Source: Paractinoplanes aksuensis
GTDB taxonomy: Bacteria > Actinomycetota > Actinomycetes > Mycobacteriales > Micromonosporaceae
DNA length: 40,684 nucleotides
Direction of reading: 5' to 3'
Assembly: GCF_024137025.1 (NCBI RefSeq)
Contig: NZ_JAMYJR010000066.1
Location: forward strand, 1 to 40,684
In this document: one piece after another, positions 27,222 through 35,765 of the stretch
How the letters are laid out: every line of letters begins with the position of its first letter
Position numbering within the stretch: position 1 is the first letter of the stretch
Made by a program: the position numbers and the translations under genes
Notes under the pieces: generated by a model
Database searches by the model: none
Seen by the model: only the letters and a program-made list of their open reading frames with translations
What the model was told of the DNA's origin: nothing

Positions 27222-28697
27222 TCAGGACGTGGTGATGTCCACGGTGTCGTTCAGGTTCGGCGCGACCTTCTGGGGCGGCGGCGTGGGCTGGGGCGACGCC
27301 GGGGGCACCGGTCGCAGCGAGACGGGCGGCAACAGTTGCGCCGGGCCGGCCGCCGCGGCCGCGACGACCCGCTTGGCGATCTCGGGCGCGGCCGCCCAGT
27401 GCAGGCCCAGCTGCGAGGCGTGCACCTGCCGCCACACGAAGCCCTCCGGGTTGCCGCCCGACCAGGTCCAGGCGGGCACCGCTCCGGCACGCGGCGTGAC
27501 GATGGCCCGATGCTGTTTGTAGCCGGTGATGCGGGCGCCGGTCGGGGCCAGGGGCGAGGTGGCCGGGGCGGTGGCCTCGCGGTACCCGGCCACGGTCTGG
27601 TCGCCGGTCTCCGACGTGGCGTCGAGCACCCCGCACATCGGGCGGCCGTCCAGGTCGCGGCCCAGCCACGGCAGGGCCACCCCCTCGGCGATCACCGGCC
27701 AGCCGTCGGCGGCGAACTGGGCCACCGAGGAACACAGGCGGCGGTTGGCCGACAACTCCTCGGCGTACGACTCGGGCAGTCCCGCCCCCACCACCAGGGC
27801 CCGGGTGCCGGCGGGCAGGCACTCGTCGCGCAGCGGGTCGACCACGGCCACGTCGGCGCCGGCCGCGGTCAGCAGTTCGGCCGTCTCGACGTACGTGTAG
27901 GGCGCACCCGGACCACCAGCCAGCGCGACCACCGGACGCGGCTCGAAGACCTCGGCCCCGGCCGCCTCGGCCGGGGTCCACAGCGGGCCCGGCAGCGCGG
28001 GCGCGGAACCGGCGAGGGCCACGATCCGGTCGAGGTCGAGACCGGCGGCCACAGCTTCACCCAGGCGGCGTACGGCCCGGGTGGCCTCGACCGTGCGGTG
28101 CGCGACCGGCACCGGGCCGTGCGGCCGGGCCGGCAGGACGTTGGGCAGGTCGCCGCGGCGCAGCGCGCCCAGCACGGGCATGCCGATGTCGTCGAGGGCG
28201 GTCCGCAGCATCTGCTCGTGGCGGGGCGAGGCGACCCGGTTCAGGATGACGCCGCCCAGGTGGACCATCTCGTCGAACATGCGGAAGCCGTGCACCAGCG
28301 CGGCCAGCGAATGCCCCATCGAAGCGACGTCGACGACCAGCACGACCGGCGCCCGCAGCACGGCGGCCACGGCGGCGGTGCCGTCGATCTCGGGCTGGCC
28401 GGTCAGCGAGTCGAACAGGCCCATCGCGCCCTCGACCACCGACAGCTGGGTGCCGGAGGCGCCGTGCTGGAAGAGCGGGGCGATGCGCTGCGCGCCGACC
28501 AGCCGGGGATCCAGGTTGCGGCCGGGGCGGCCGGCGGCGAGACCCAGGTACGCGGCGTCGGTGTGATCCGGGCCGACCTTGAACCCGGCCACCGGGAGGC
28601 CGCGAGCCGCGACCGCCGCCAGCAGGCCGACCGCGATCGCGGTCTTGCCGTGCCCCGAGGCGGGGGCGCTGACGACCAGGCGGGGCTGGGCGCTCAT
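27222..28697 (-). CDS. cobB: Cobyrinate a,c-diamide synthase with degenerate glutaminase site
   Basis: Amidates the a and c side chains of (hydrogeno)byrinate using ATP and glutamine or ammonia. The 491-aa protein has the P-loop SGHGKT and FKVGPDHTDAAYL in the dethiobiotin-synthetase-like half, EGAMGLFD, and LNRVASPRHEQML. In the glutaminase half the stretch that reads AEC-[AG]-GL in CobB/CbiA is AEG-VALPWLG: the nucleophilic Cys is Gly339, and the GGFPE oxyanion loop reads GAGLPE. The downstream DLDGRPMCGVL and VHASQL segments are kept, so this is a real substitution in an intact gene. It may depend on free ammonia. A Pro-rich C-terminal tail follows. ATG 28697; not joined to other cob genes. 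Confidence 0.92.
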   Translation of the reverse strand: MSAQPRLVVSAPASGHGKTAIAVGLLAAVAARGLPVAGFKVGPDHTDAAYLGLAAGRPGRNLDPRLVGAQRIAPLFQHGASGTQLSVVEGAMGLFDSLTGQPEIDGTAAVAAVLRAPVVLVVDVASMGHSLAALVHGFRMFDEMVHLGGVILNRVASPRHEQMLRTALDDIGMPVLGALRRGDLPNVLPARPHGPVPVAHRTVEATRAVRRLGEAVAAGLDLDRIVALAGSAPALPGPLWTPAEAAGAEVFEPRPVVALAGGPGAPYTYVETAELLTAAGADVAVVDPLRDECLPAGTRALVVGAGLPESYAEELSANRRLCSSVAQFAADGWPVIAEGVALPWLGRDLDGRPMCGVLDATSETGDQTVAGYREATAPATSPLAPTGARITGYKQHRAIVTPRAGAVPAWTWSGGNPEGFVWRQVHASQLGLHWAAAPEIAKRVVAAAAAGPAQLLPPVSLRPVPPASPQPTPPPQKVAPNLNDTVDITTS

Positions 28698-28721
28698 CGT
28701 GTCTTCCCGGGCCTTTCTGCT

Positions 28722-29070
28722 GCCGGTCCGGGCTTGCCCCGCCGGCCTCGTGCCAAGTCGCCGGCGGGGCTTCTCCCCCACCGGCCTCACGCCGATCACC
28801 GGCCGGGATACCTCCCGGCCGGTCCTTGCCTCGGCCCGGGCACTCACCCAGCCGATCTTGCATCTGGCTCCGGCCACGATGATTCCTGGGCCGGCGTGCC
28901 GCTGATCTTGAAGTTCCCGCGCCGGCCCGGGTCAATCGTCGGCCGGGAGTGATCCCGGCCCACTTCGCATCCTCGTCGGCCCCGTCGTTCCCGCGCCGAC
29001 AGCCTGTGTGTCGCCGGTGCGAGCTTTCCGGTGTTTCCCCCCGCCCGGCCTCGTGGTTCGCACGGGCCGG
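28722..29070. repeat. Array of about ten GC-rich hairpins at about 36-nt spacing (gene-free cobB-surf1 interval)
   Basis: The 463-nt gap 28698-29160 contains no convincing gene but a ladder of inverted repeats. The clearest are 28798-28808/28813-28823 (perfect 11 bp, 4-nt loop), 28941-28948/28953-28960 (perfect 8 bp, GTGA loop), 28760-28769/28776-28785 (one mismatch), 28975-28980/28995-29000, and 29045-29055/29061-29070 (one bulge). Weaker ones lie near 28734, 28843, 28882, 28923 and 29022. Centres fall near 28734, 28772, 28810, 28843, 28882, 28923, 28951, 28988, 29022 and 29058. The two perfect stems share the core GGCCGGGA/TCCCGGCC. Strand of action and function are unknown. Confidence 0.5.
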
Positions 29071-29148
29071 AGCCTCGAGCGCACTCGATGTTTCCGATGC
29101 CGGACAGGGACAGTACCCGGCTCCGGCCGCCGGCGATCGTGCGACGGG

Positions 29149-29154
29149 TAGCCT
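29149..29154 (+). promoter_or_regulatory. Candidate -10 element (TAGCCT), leaderless start of surf1
   Basis: TAGCCT is followed after exactly 6 nt (CGTTGC) by GTG 29161. No Shine-Dalgarno is present. Confidence 0.5.
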
Positions 29155-29160
29155 CGTTGC

Positions 29161-30321
29161 GTGTACCGCTTCCTGCTGAGCCCGCGCTGGCTGGCCGCGG
29201 CCGCGCTCGCGGTGGCCGCCGCGCTGGTCATGGTGATGCTCGGCAATTGGCAATTGCGACGGTACGAGGAACGCAGCGCGACCAACGACCGGATCGACGC
29301 CGCTGATTCGATCGCGGCCGTTCCGCTCGCCTCGGTGTTGAGCCGCCCGACCGCTCCGGGCACGGCCGGGGCCTATCCGGGCAAGGAATTAGCCTGGACA
29401 AAGGTGACTGTTTCCGGGCAATACGACCCGTCCCGCGAGATCCAGGCCCGGGGCCGCACGGTCAACGGCGACGTCGGCTTCGAGATCGTGACCCCGCTCG
29501 TGCTGGCCGACGGCACAGCAGTGCTGATCGACCGGGGCTGGGTGCCGGCGCCGCCCGGGGGTGCGCTGGCCGCGCCCGTGGTGCCACCCGCACCGACCGG
29601 CCCGGTGACGGTGGTCGGCCAGATCCACCTGTCGGAAAGCCGACCCGTGGCAGTGGAACGCCGGGACGGCCGCCTGGACACCCGCCGCATCTCCCTGCCC
29701 CGCCTGGCGCCCGAAATGCCCTACCCGGTGTACGGCGCCTACGTGCTCCTGACCGAGCAGACTCCCGCCTCGGACGCCGCTTTCGTCAGGATCCCGATCG
29801 ACCACGAGGACGCGTGGCAGAACGGCGGGTATGCCGTTCAGTGGTGGTTGTTCGCGCTCATGGCCCTGGCGGCTTACGTCTACTACGCCCGCAAAGAGGC
29901 CCACGGCACCGGCGAACCCGCACGTGAACGCTCGCCCGCTCACCCGGACCCCGACCATCCAGCCGCAGCAGACCGCCGACCAGCCCCGACAGGCGACCGC
30001 GTCGAAGACACCGACCGTCGCCGCGGCGGGGGCGACCGCGTCGAAGAGGCCGACCGTCGCCGCGGCGGGGGCGACCGGGTGGAGGACGCGGACCGCAAGC
30101 GCGCCGCCGCCAGGGAGCGGATCGAACCCGGCGACCGGGTCGACGAAGCTGACCGCCGGGCCGCAGCCCGGGAGGCGGCGCGCCAACGGGCCGATCCGGG
30201 TGACCGCCTCGAGGAAGCAGACCGCAAGCGAGCTGCAGCGGCAGCTACCCAGGGTGACCGCGTGTCCGATGCCGACCGTGCTCGCGAGGCCGCCAGCCAG
30301 GCCCGCTCAGCTCAGGACTGA
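29161..30321 (+). CDS. SURF1 family cytochrome oxidase biogenesis protein with repeat tail
   Basis: Membrane protein helping assemble aa3-type cytochrome c oxidase. The SURF1 body (1-245) has two transmembrane helices (about 12-28 and 226-242), the N-terminal LGNWQLRRYEER, and VGFEIVTPL with ADGTAVLIDRGWVP in the extracytoplasmic domain. A cytoplasmic extension of about 140 residues follows, unusual for the family, carrying six imperfect repeats starting GDR(V/L)xxADR from residue 278 to the end, highly charged and probably helical or disordered. GTG 29161 is set by the -10 hexamer 6 nt upstream and by the family's N-terminus. Confidence 0.9.
   Translation: MYRFLLSPRWLAAAALAVAAALVMVMLGNWQLRRYEERSATNDRIDAADSIAAVPLASVLSRPTAPGTAGAYPGKELAWTKVTVSGQYDPSREIQARGRTVNGDVGFEIVTPLVLADGTAVLIDRGWVPAPPGGALAAPVVPPAPTGPVTVVGQIHLSESRPVAVERRDGRLDTRRISLPRLAPEMPYPVYGAYVLLTEQTPASDAAFVRIPIDHEDAWQNGGYAVQWWLFALMALAAYVYYARKEAHGTGEPARERSPAHPDPDHPAAADRRPAPTGDRVEDTDRRRGGGDRVEEADRRRGGGDRVEDADRKRAAARERIEPGDRVDEADRRAAAREAARQRADPGDRLEEADRKRAAAAATQGDRVSDADRAREAASQARSAQD
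29992..30321 (+). repeat. In-frame tandem repeats encoding the SURF1 tail
   Basis: Six imperfect in-frame units begin GDR. The first two are nearly identical 39-bp DNA copies (about 30004-30042 and 30043-30081). Later units lengthen to about 18-23 codons by Ala/Arg-rich insertions. The pattern fits expansion by slippage in a coding sequence. Confidence 0.8.
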
Positions 30322-30793
30322 CGACCTCAGCGCTCGCCGGACACCGGACGTGCCCGTCCGCCGCGGTCCGCTGCCCGTTCTTACCAGTCGGGCCCCGCAG
30401 GCATCAGCGTGAGAATGTCCGCACGCCAATCCTGGCGGGCGCTGCTGGCTTGCTGCATGTGTGCTGCGCGAAGCGCTGTGCGGCAGACGGTCAGCCGCGT
30501 GAACGTCTCCGGCCCCGGGAGTTCGGCCTGCCGAACCGCCGCGTCCAGCCCCGCGGCCGGGTTTCACCGCTTGCGGGCCGAGCCGGCGAGGTCGAGGCGC
30601 GGCCCCGAACGGCAGCGTCGGGCACGACCAGACCGTTCTGCGGTCAGGGCGGCAGTCGGGCCAGGCCCGGGCCCGAACTCGACGTGCTCCAGCGCGCGAC
30701 CCGGCGACACTGACCGCCGGCGGATTGCTTTCGTTGGCTCGCCGGGCCTCGTGCGGCGGCGACCACAGGCAGCGGCGCGGGTTGCCGGTGCGG
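30322..30793. other. 472-nt stretch without a supported gene
   Basis: It lies between the convergent surf1 and DNA ligase genes. Short frames on both strands lack ribosome-binding sites and family features. A palindrome GTTCGGC-CT-GCCGAAC occupies 30521-30536 and could be a site or small hairpin. Further short GC-rich repeats are present, but I see no RNA gene or terminator clear enough to call. A decayed gene is possible. Confidence 0.5.
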
Positions 30794-32368
30794 TCAGTCT
30801 GGGTGGGGGAAGCTGCCGATCTTGCGGACCATGTCGATGGTGTCGGCTTCGGAGGCGGGTTTGTCGTCGCGGTAGCGCAGGACGCGGGCGAAGCGCAGGG
30901 CCACGCCGCCGGGGTAGCGCGGGGACGTCTGGACGCCGTCGAAGGCGATCTCGACGACCTGTTCGGGGCGTACTCGAACGACCCAGCCGTCGTCGGCGGT
31001 GGCCAGCTCTTGGAAGCGTTCGGTCTGCCAGCGCAGCAGCTCGTCGGTGAGGCCCTTGAAGGTCTTGCCGAGCATGACGAAGCCGCCCGACTCGGGGTCG
31101 CGGGCGCCCAGGTGGAGGTTGGACAGCCAGCCCTTGCGACGGCCGTGACCCCACTCGACGGCCAGCACGACCAGGTCGAGGGTGTGCCGGGGTTTGACCT
31201 TGACCCAGGCCGAACCGCGGCGGCCCACGTCGTAGGGGGCCTCGCTCGCCTTGATGACTACGCCCTCCTGCCCGGCCGCCAGCGCCGCCGCGAACGCTGC
31301 GGCCGCCTCTTCTTCGCTGGTCACAGTGGTGCGGCCGACCAGGAGCTCGGGCGGCAACGCGTCGGCCAGCGCCGCCCACCGGACCCGGCCCGGCTCGTCG
31401 AGCAGGTCAACGCCATCGAGATGCAGAATGTCGAAGAAGAACGGCACCAACGCGAGGTGGCCCGCTGCCCCGCCCGCAGCGGCGGCGGGTGCCCTGCGGG
31501 AAGCGGCAGCGCCGCGGGTGGCGGCGCGGCTCGAGGTCTCTTGGAACGGGCGGGGGCGGCCGGTCGCGTCGAGTGTCATGGCCTCGCCGTCAAGGACTAC
31601 GTCGCGCAGCGGCAGTTGGCGGACTGCCTCGACCACCTCGGGCATGCGGGCGGTGATGTCGTCGAGGCTGCGGGTGAAGACTGCCACCTCGTCGCCCGAG
31701 CGGTGGACCTGAATGCGAATGCCGTCGAGCTTCATGTCGACCGTGGCCGGGGTGCCCGTGGCCAGCAGCGCGGCGCCCACGTCGGGAGCGCTCTGGGCCA
31801 GCATCGGCGTCAGCGGGGTGCCGACCCGCAGGTTGATCTCGGCCAGGGCGACGGCCCCACCGGCCAGCGCCGCCACCGCGACCTGCTTCAGATCGCCCGA
31901 CAGCAGCAGCGCGCGACGAACGGCGGTCAGCGGCACCTCGGCCGCCTTGGCGATCGCGTCGGCCAGCAGCCCGGCCTGGGCGCCCTGGCGCAACTCGCCG
32001 CCGAACAGCCCCACCAGCAAACGTTGCTCTTCGGCCGTGGCCGCCCCGAACAGCGCCGTCACCAGGTCGCGCCGCCGGGCCTGGGACCCGGCCCCGGCCA
32101 CCACCGAGATCTCGGCGATCAGCGCGTCGACCGAGCCGACGGTGAGGCTCGGCGATTCCGCGGGGGCCGGCCGGTCGCGCAGGCTCGCATAGCCCACCCC
32201 CGTCTGCCGCTGCCGCAGCTCACCAGCCAGGTAGGCCGAGCCCGCAGCAACCTCGCCGGGATCGAGCCCGCGCAGGGCGCCGGCCAGCAGCTCGACCTTT
32301 GCCTTACGCCCCGAGGTGGCGGCGACGGCGGCTGAGGTCGCCGCCAGATCTACGAATAACACCCTCAC
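30794..32368 (-). CDS. lig: ATP-dependent DNA ligase (LigB type)
   Basis: Seals DNA nicks using ATP; an accessory to the NAD-dependent ligase in actinobacteria. The 524-aa product has an N-terminal DNA-binding domain (about 1-185, like mycobacterial LigB, with GELRQRQTGVG), the adenylation motif KLDGIR with Lys213, LDGEAM, FFFDILHLDG, EGVVIKA and WVKVKP, then an OB-fold domain ending FARVLRYRDDKP. An Ala/Arg-rich low-complexity insert of about 25 residues sits before the FFFD strand. GTG 32368 is the likely start, uncertain by a few codons. Non-coding flanks surround it and no Ku gene is adjacent, so it is not a LigD end-joining locus. Confidence 0.93.
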   Translation of the reverse strand: MRVLFVDLAATSAAVAATSGRKAKVELLAGALRGLDPGEVAAGSAYLAGELRQRQTGVGYASLRDRPAPAESPSLTVGSVDALIAEISVVAGAGSQARRRDLVTALFGAATAEEQRLLVGLFGGELRQGAQAGLLADAIAKAAEVPLTAVRRALLLSGDLKQVAVAALAGGAVALAEINLRVGTPLTPMLAQSAPDVGAALLATGTPATVDMKLDGIRIQVHRSGDEVAVFTRSLDDITARMPEVVEAVRQLPLRDVVLDGEAMTLDATGRPRPFQETSSRAATRGAAASRRAPAAAAGGAAGHLALVPFFFDILHLDGVDLLDEPGRVRWAALADALPPELLVGRTTVTSEEEAAAAFAAALAAGQEGVVIKASEAPYDVGRRGSAWVKVKPRHTLDLVVLAVEWGHGRRKGWLSNLHLGARDPESGGFVMLGKTFKGLTDELLRWQTERFQELATADDGWVVRVRPEQVVEIAFDGVQTSPRYPGGVALRFARVLRYRDDKPASEADTIDMVRKIGSFPHPD

Positions 32369-32520
32369 ATCGTGGCAGCACCCTCTGACACTTTTCGGTC
32401 CGAAGCCCGACCGATCCCCCAGCTCAAGGGCGGCAGCGTCGCCCCGGCGAGGGAGTGCCGCGCCAAGGGGGGAAGGGAGGCGACGGCACGTCGGGCCGGG
32501 GAAGGAGGCAGAGGCCGGGG

Positions 32521-32817
32521 TCAGGCAGCCCGGGGTTCGGCGATGCGGAAGCCCCGGGCCCGAACCGCCTCGGCCACACGGGTGACCTGCGCGTCGATGG
32601 CGCAGAGGGTGGCCGAGAGCTCGTCCAGATGATCGTTGAGGGCACCGTCGTCCCAGTCGGCGACATCCACCTGGTCCATCGCCAGGACCGCGGAGCGCAG
32701 GCGGGCGATGGATTCCAGACGGTCTCGTGAGTGGAGACGGTCGATCGCGTTACGCGGCCCGACGGGCATCGGCCGCACGAGGAGAGAAACCGAAGCAGGC
32801 TCATTGTTCGAACGCAT
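32521..32817 (-). CDS. 98-aa hypothetical protein
   Basis: A small, mainly helical cytosolic protein. The C-terminal half (residues about 33-98) is a run of amphipathic helices with the look of a coiled-coil or helical hairpin (SRDRLESIARLRSAVLAMD..., LDELSATLCAIDAQVTRVAEAVRARG). The ATG (32817) follows TAGGAT by exactly 6 nt on the minus strand, implying its own leaderless transcript; AGGA within that region could also serve as a Shine-Dalgarno. No family recognised. The 152 nt between it and the ligase gene hold nothing that I can support. Confidence 0.65.
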   Translation of the reverse strand: MRSNNEPASVSLLVRPMPVGPRNAIDRLHSRDRLESIARLRSAVLAMDQVDVADWDDGALNDHLDELSATLCAIDAQVTRVAEAVRARGFRIAEPRAA

Positions 32818-32823
32818 GTTCTA

Positions 32824-32829
32824 ATCCTA
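32824..32829 (-). promoter_or_regulatory. Candidate -10 element (TAGGAT), leaderless start of the 98-aa gene
   Basis: On the minus strand TAGGAT is followed after 6 nt (TAGAAC) by ATG 32817, a strong match to the actinobacterial -10 pattern. Confidence 0.5.
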
Positions 32830-32910
32830 ACAGGACGAGATCGCCGCCCGCACCGGTTTGCTCTGCGTGACGGCCAGCTCGAAACGCTCAGCCACCGAGC
32901 AACATGACGC

Positions 32911-34389
32911 TCAGCCGCGCATGAGCGCGGGGAAGACCCCGGCCGCTTCCGACACGGCGGCTTCGGCGGCCACGAATCCGTCGGGGCGCACGAGATACAG
33001 CTGCCCCGGCTGCAAGCCTGTGCCCGGCGCGGGCGGGAAGACGTGCACCGCGAGGCCGAGGTCCGGCACGTCGGTCGCCACCACCCCGCCGTACGCGTGA
33101 ATCTGCCACCGCAGGTCGCGCAGCACCTCGAAGTTGCCACCGGCCCACGGCAGCCGCCGCCCCACCACCGGATCGCGCCGCCCACCGGCCCGGGCCCGCG
33201 CGTTCGGCGTCATCCAGTAGTGCACGCGGATCTGCGACACGTACTGGAACAGCCGCCCGCCACCCGACAGCCGCGGCGCGAGGCGCACCCCGAGCGGCAT
33301 CGCCAGTGGAATGAGGAACCGTCGCAACACCCGTGAGACCGGCCGCTGCGAGGTGATCGCGCCGAAGATCCGGTCGGTGGTGGCGACCAGCGTGCGCGCC
33401 ACCGGGCGGCGTTCGGCCTCGTAGCGGTCGAGCCACGCGTCCTTGCGGCGGCCCTGCAGCACGTCGGCCAGCTTGAAGGCGAGATTATGGGCGTCCTGCA
33501 TGCCGGTGTTCATGCCCTGGCCGCCGACCGGCGAGTGCACGTGCGCGGCGTCCCCGGCCAGGAAGAACGGCCCGTCGCGGAACGTGGCGGCGACCCGGTG
33601 GTGCACCTTGTACGTCGCGAACCACCGTGACTCGCCGTAGGTGACAGCGAACTGCTTGATCCGCGGGCGCACGTCGTCCTCGGTGAGCCGCGAGTCGCCG
33701 TCCTCGTCGCGCACGAGGCCGAGCAGGCGCCACGCGTGCCGCCCGCGCATCGGGAAGCCGAGCAGGAAGTCCGACCCGCCCGGGCGTACGTTGATCGCGT
33801 TCCCGACCAGGCCGGCCACCCCGACCGCGTCGATCACGTAGAACCGGTGCGGGTTGGTGACCCCCTCGTACGCGATGCGCCGCGCCTTGCGGACGGCCGA
33901 GTTCGACCCGTCGCAGCCGACACAGAACCGGGCCCGCACGGTGTCGTTGCCGACCTTGGCCTCGATGCCGTCCTCGACCTGTTTGACCGCCGTCACCGGA
34001 GTTTCCCAGCGGACGCCGGCCCCCAGCTTCTGCAGGTTCTCGTACAGAATCTCTTCGTTGCGGCTCTGCTCGAGGACCTCGATGAACGGATACGGCGTGA
34101 GGGTGCCGCCGAGGGGGCCGAGCGGGATGCGCCCGAAGACCCGGTCGAGGAAGCCGGGCGCCACCGCGTCGGCCCGCTCGGCCGCGTCGAGCACCTGGTC
34201 GGCCAGGCCGAGCTGGTCGTAGATCTCCAGGCTGCGGGCCTGGACGACGAGCGCCCGCGACTCGCGGGTCGGGCCCTCCTTGCCGTCGGCCACGATCACG
34301 TCGACCCCGAGTTTGACCAGCCAGTTGGCGAGCATCAGCCCGGTCGGGCCGGCCCCCACCACCAGCACGTCACACGACAGCTCGGCCAT
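32911..34389 (-). CDS. FAD-dependent aromatic-type monooxygenase
   Basis: A 492-aa flavoprotein hydroxylase of the PheA/TfdB/UbiH class that would use NAD(P)H and O2. Motifs are the Rossmann GxGxxG (VGAGPTGLMLA, 10-20), the CVGCDGSNSAVRKA segment (DG motif) and the FAD-binding GDAAHVHSPVGGQGMNTGMQDAHNLAFKLA. A C-terminal thioredoxin-like domain follows (HVFPPAPGTGLQPGQLYLVRPDGFVA), as in phenol hydroxylase relatives. The substrate is unknown; there is no obvious biosynthetic cluster. The ATG at 34389 begins 10 nt after the M20 peptidase stop, so it ends the seven-gene minus-strand chain that includes cobD and cobQ. Confidence 0.9.
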   Translation of the reverse strand: MAELSCDVLVVGAGPTGLMLANWLVKLGVDVIVADGKEGPTRESRALVVQARSLEIYDQLGLADQVLDAAERADAVAPGFLDRVFGRIPLGPLGGTLTPYPFIEVLEQSRNEEILYENLQKLGAGVRWETPVTAVKQVEDGIEAKVGNDTVRARFCVGCDGSNSAVRKARRIAYEGVTNPHRFYVIDAVGVAGLVGNAINVRPGGSDFLLGFPMRGRHAWRLLGLVRDEDGDSRLTEDDVRPRIKQFAVTYGESRWFATYKVHHRVAATFRDGPFFLAGDAAHVHSPVGGQGMNTGMQDAHNLAFKLADVLQGRRKDAWLDRYEAERRPVARTLVATTDRIFGAITSQRPVSRVLRRFLIPLAMPLGVRLAPRLSGGGRLFQYVSQIRVHYWMTPNARARAGGRRDPVVGRRLPWAGGNFEVLRDLRWQIHAYGGVVATDVPDLGLAVHVFPPAPGTGLQPGQLYLVRPDGFVAAEAAVSEAAGVFPALMRG

Positions 34390-34399
34390 CGGCCGCCCC

Positions 34400-35755
34400 T
34401 TACTTCGTCGACAAAGTCTCCGCCACGTTCTTGAGGAGCAGGGCCTCGGCCAGGCACACGCGCTCGAACTCGCCGAGGTGCAGGCTCTCGTCGGGTCCGT
34501 GGGCGGCCGAGTACGGATCCTCGACGCCGGTGACCAGGATGGCGGCCTGCGGCAGCAGCTGCTGGAAGGTGGCGATGAACGGGATCGACCCGCCCACGCC
34601 CATGTCGACCGGGTCGGTGCCGTCCCAGGCCGAGCGGAAGGCGGCCCGGGCGGCGTCGTACGCGGGACCGGTCGCGTCGATCACGCAGGGCTCACCATCA
34701 GCCTCCAGCGTGACCTCGACCTGCGCGCCCCACGGCACGTGCTTCTCGAGGTGGGCCTTCACGGCCGAGTACGCGGCCTTCGGGTCGTCGCCCGGCGCCA
34801 GACGTACGGAAATCTTGGCCTTGGCCGCAGGCTGCAGTGCGTTGGCCGCCTCGAAAGTGCGGGGCGCGTCGATGCCCAGCACCGAGATCGAGGGCTTGGT
34901 CCAGATGCGGTCGGTGATCGAGCCCTTGCCGATCAGTTCGACGCCGTCGAGCATGCCCGCCTCGTGCCGGAACCGGTCGGCCGGGTAGTCGACGCTCGCG
35001 CCCTCGCGGCCGACCAGCCCGTCGACCGCGACCTCGCCGCTCTCGTCGTGCAGGGTCGACAGCAGGCGGGCCAGGGTGGTCAGCGCGTCGGGCACGGGGC
35101 CGCCGAACATGCCGCTGTGCACAGCCGACTTGAGCACCTTGACCTCGGCGAACAGGTTGACCAGGCCACGCAGCGAGGTGGTCAGCGCGGGCCGGCCGAT
35201 GTCCCAGTTGCCGGAGTCGGCGATCAGGATCACGTCGGACCGCAGCTCCTCGCGGAACTCCTCGATGATCGCGTCGAGCGAGACGGAGCCGTACTCCTCC
35301 TCGCCCTCGACGAAGACGACCACGCCGACCGGCAGCTGGTCGCCGAAGGCGCGCAGCGCGGCCACGTGGGCCATGACCCCGGCCTTGTCGTCGGCGGCGC
35401 CGCGCCCGTACAGGCGGCCGTCCCGCTCGACCGGCTCGAACGGGTCGCTGGTCCAGAGCGCGACGTCGCCGGTCGGCTGCACGTCGTGGTGGGCGTACAG
35501 CAGCACCGTCGGCGCACCCTCGGGGGCTGCCTTGCGACCGATCACAGCGGGCTGGCCGCCGCGCACCACGATCTGCGTGTCGAGGCCACAGCCGCGCAGC
35601 AGCTCGGCCACGGCCTCGGCCGACCGTTCGACGTGGGAGTGGTCGAAACCCTCGAACGCGATGCCGGGGATGCGGACCAGCCGCTCCAGGTCGGCGCGGA
35701 CTCCGGGGAACTCCCGCGCGACGGCCGCGCGCAGATCGGTCTCACTCAAGCTCAT
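34400..35755 (-). CDS. M20 family dipeptidase/metallopeptidase
   Basis: A 451-aa zinc peptidase of the M20 (PepV/CNDP-like) group acting on dipeptides or acylated amino acids in the cytosol. The metal ligands are in LLYAHHDVQP (His89, Asp91), GRGAADDKAG (Asp122), VEGEEEYGS (Glu152/Glu153) and a C-terminal His in AAHGPDESLHLGE. The lid/dimerisation domain (about 215-330) carries KSAVHSGMFGG. ATG 35755 is chosen: the frame is open further upstream but that part overlaps the M48 gene. The gap to the M48 stop is 10 nt. Confidence 0.93.
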   Translation of the reverse strand: MSLSETDLRAAVAREFPGVRADLERLVRIPGIAFEGFDHSHVERSAEAVAELLRGCGLDTQIVVRGGQPAVIGRKAAPEGAPTVLLYAHHDVQPTGDVALWTSDPFEPVERDGRLYGRGAADDKAGVMAHVAALRAFGDQLPVGVVVFVEGEEEYGSVSLDAIIEEFREELRSDVILIADSGNWDIGRPALTTSLRGLVNLFAEVKVLKSAVHSGMFGGPVPDALTTLARLLSTLHDESGEVAVDGLVGREGASVDYPADRFRHEAGMLDGVELIGKGSITDRIWTKPSISVLGIDAPRTFEAANALQPAAKAKISVRLAPGDDPKAAYSAVKAHLEKHVPWGAQVEVTLEADGEPCVIDATGPAYDAARAAFRSAWDGTDPVDMGVGGSIPFIATFQQLLPQAAILVTGVEDPYSAAHGPDESLHLGEFERVCLAEALLLKNVAETLSTK

Positions 35756-35765
35756 AGGAGTGATC

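Noticed and set aside
24290..27235. Plus-strand open frame of 981 codons overlapping the PBP gene
   Set aside because: Wrong-frame shadow of the PBP gene; the PBP frame carries all catalytic motifs.
28698..29160. Cobalamin riboswitch upstream of cobB
   Set aside because: I looked on the minus strand for the B12 box and its conserved core and found no acceptable match; the hairpins here do not follow that architecture.
30409..31050. 213-codon plus-strand frame after surf1
   Set aside because: Runs antisense into the ligase gene, has no ribosome-binding site and has low-complexity Arg/Ser/Ala composition.
30794..32368. LigD-type non-homologous end-joining locus
   Set aside because: No Ku, polymerase or nuclease domain is present; the N-terminal domain is of the LigB type.
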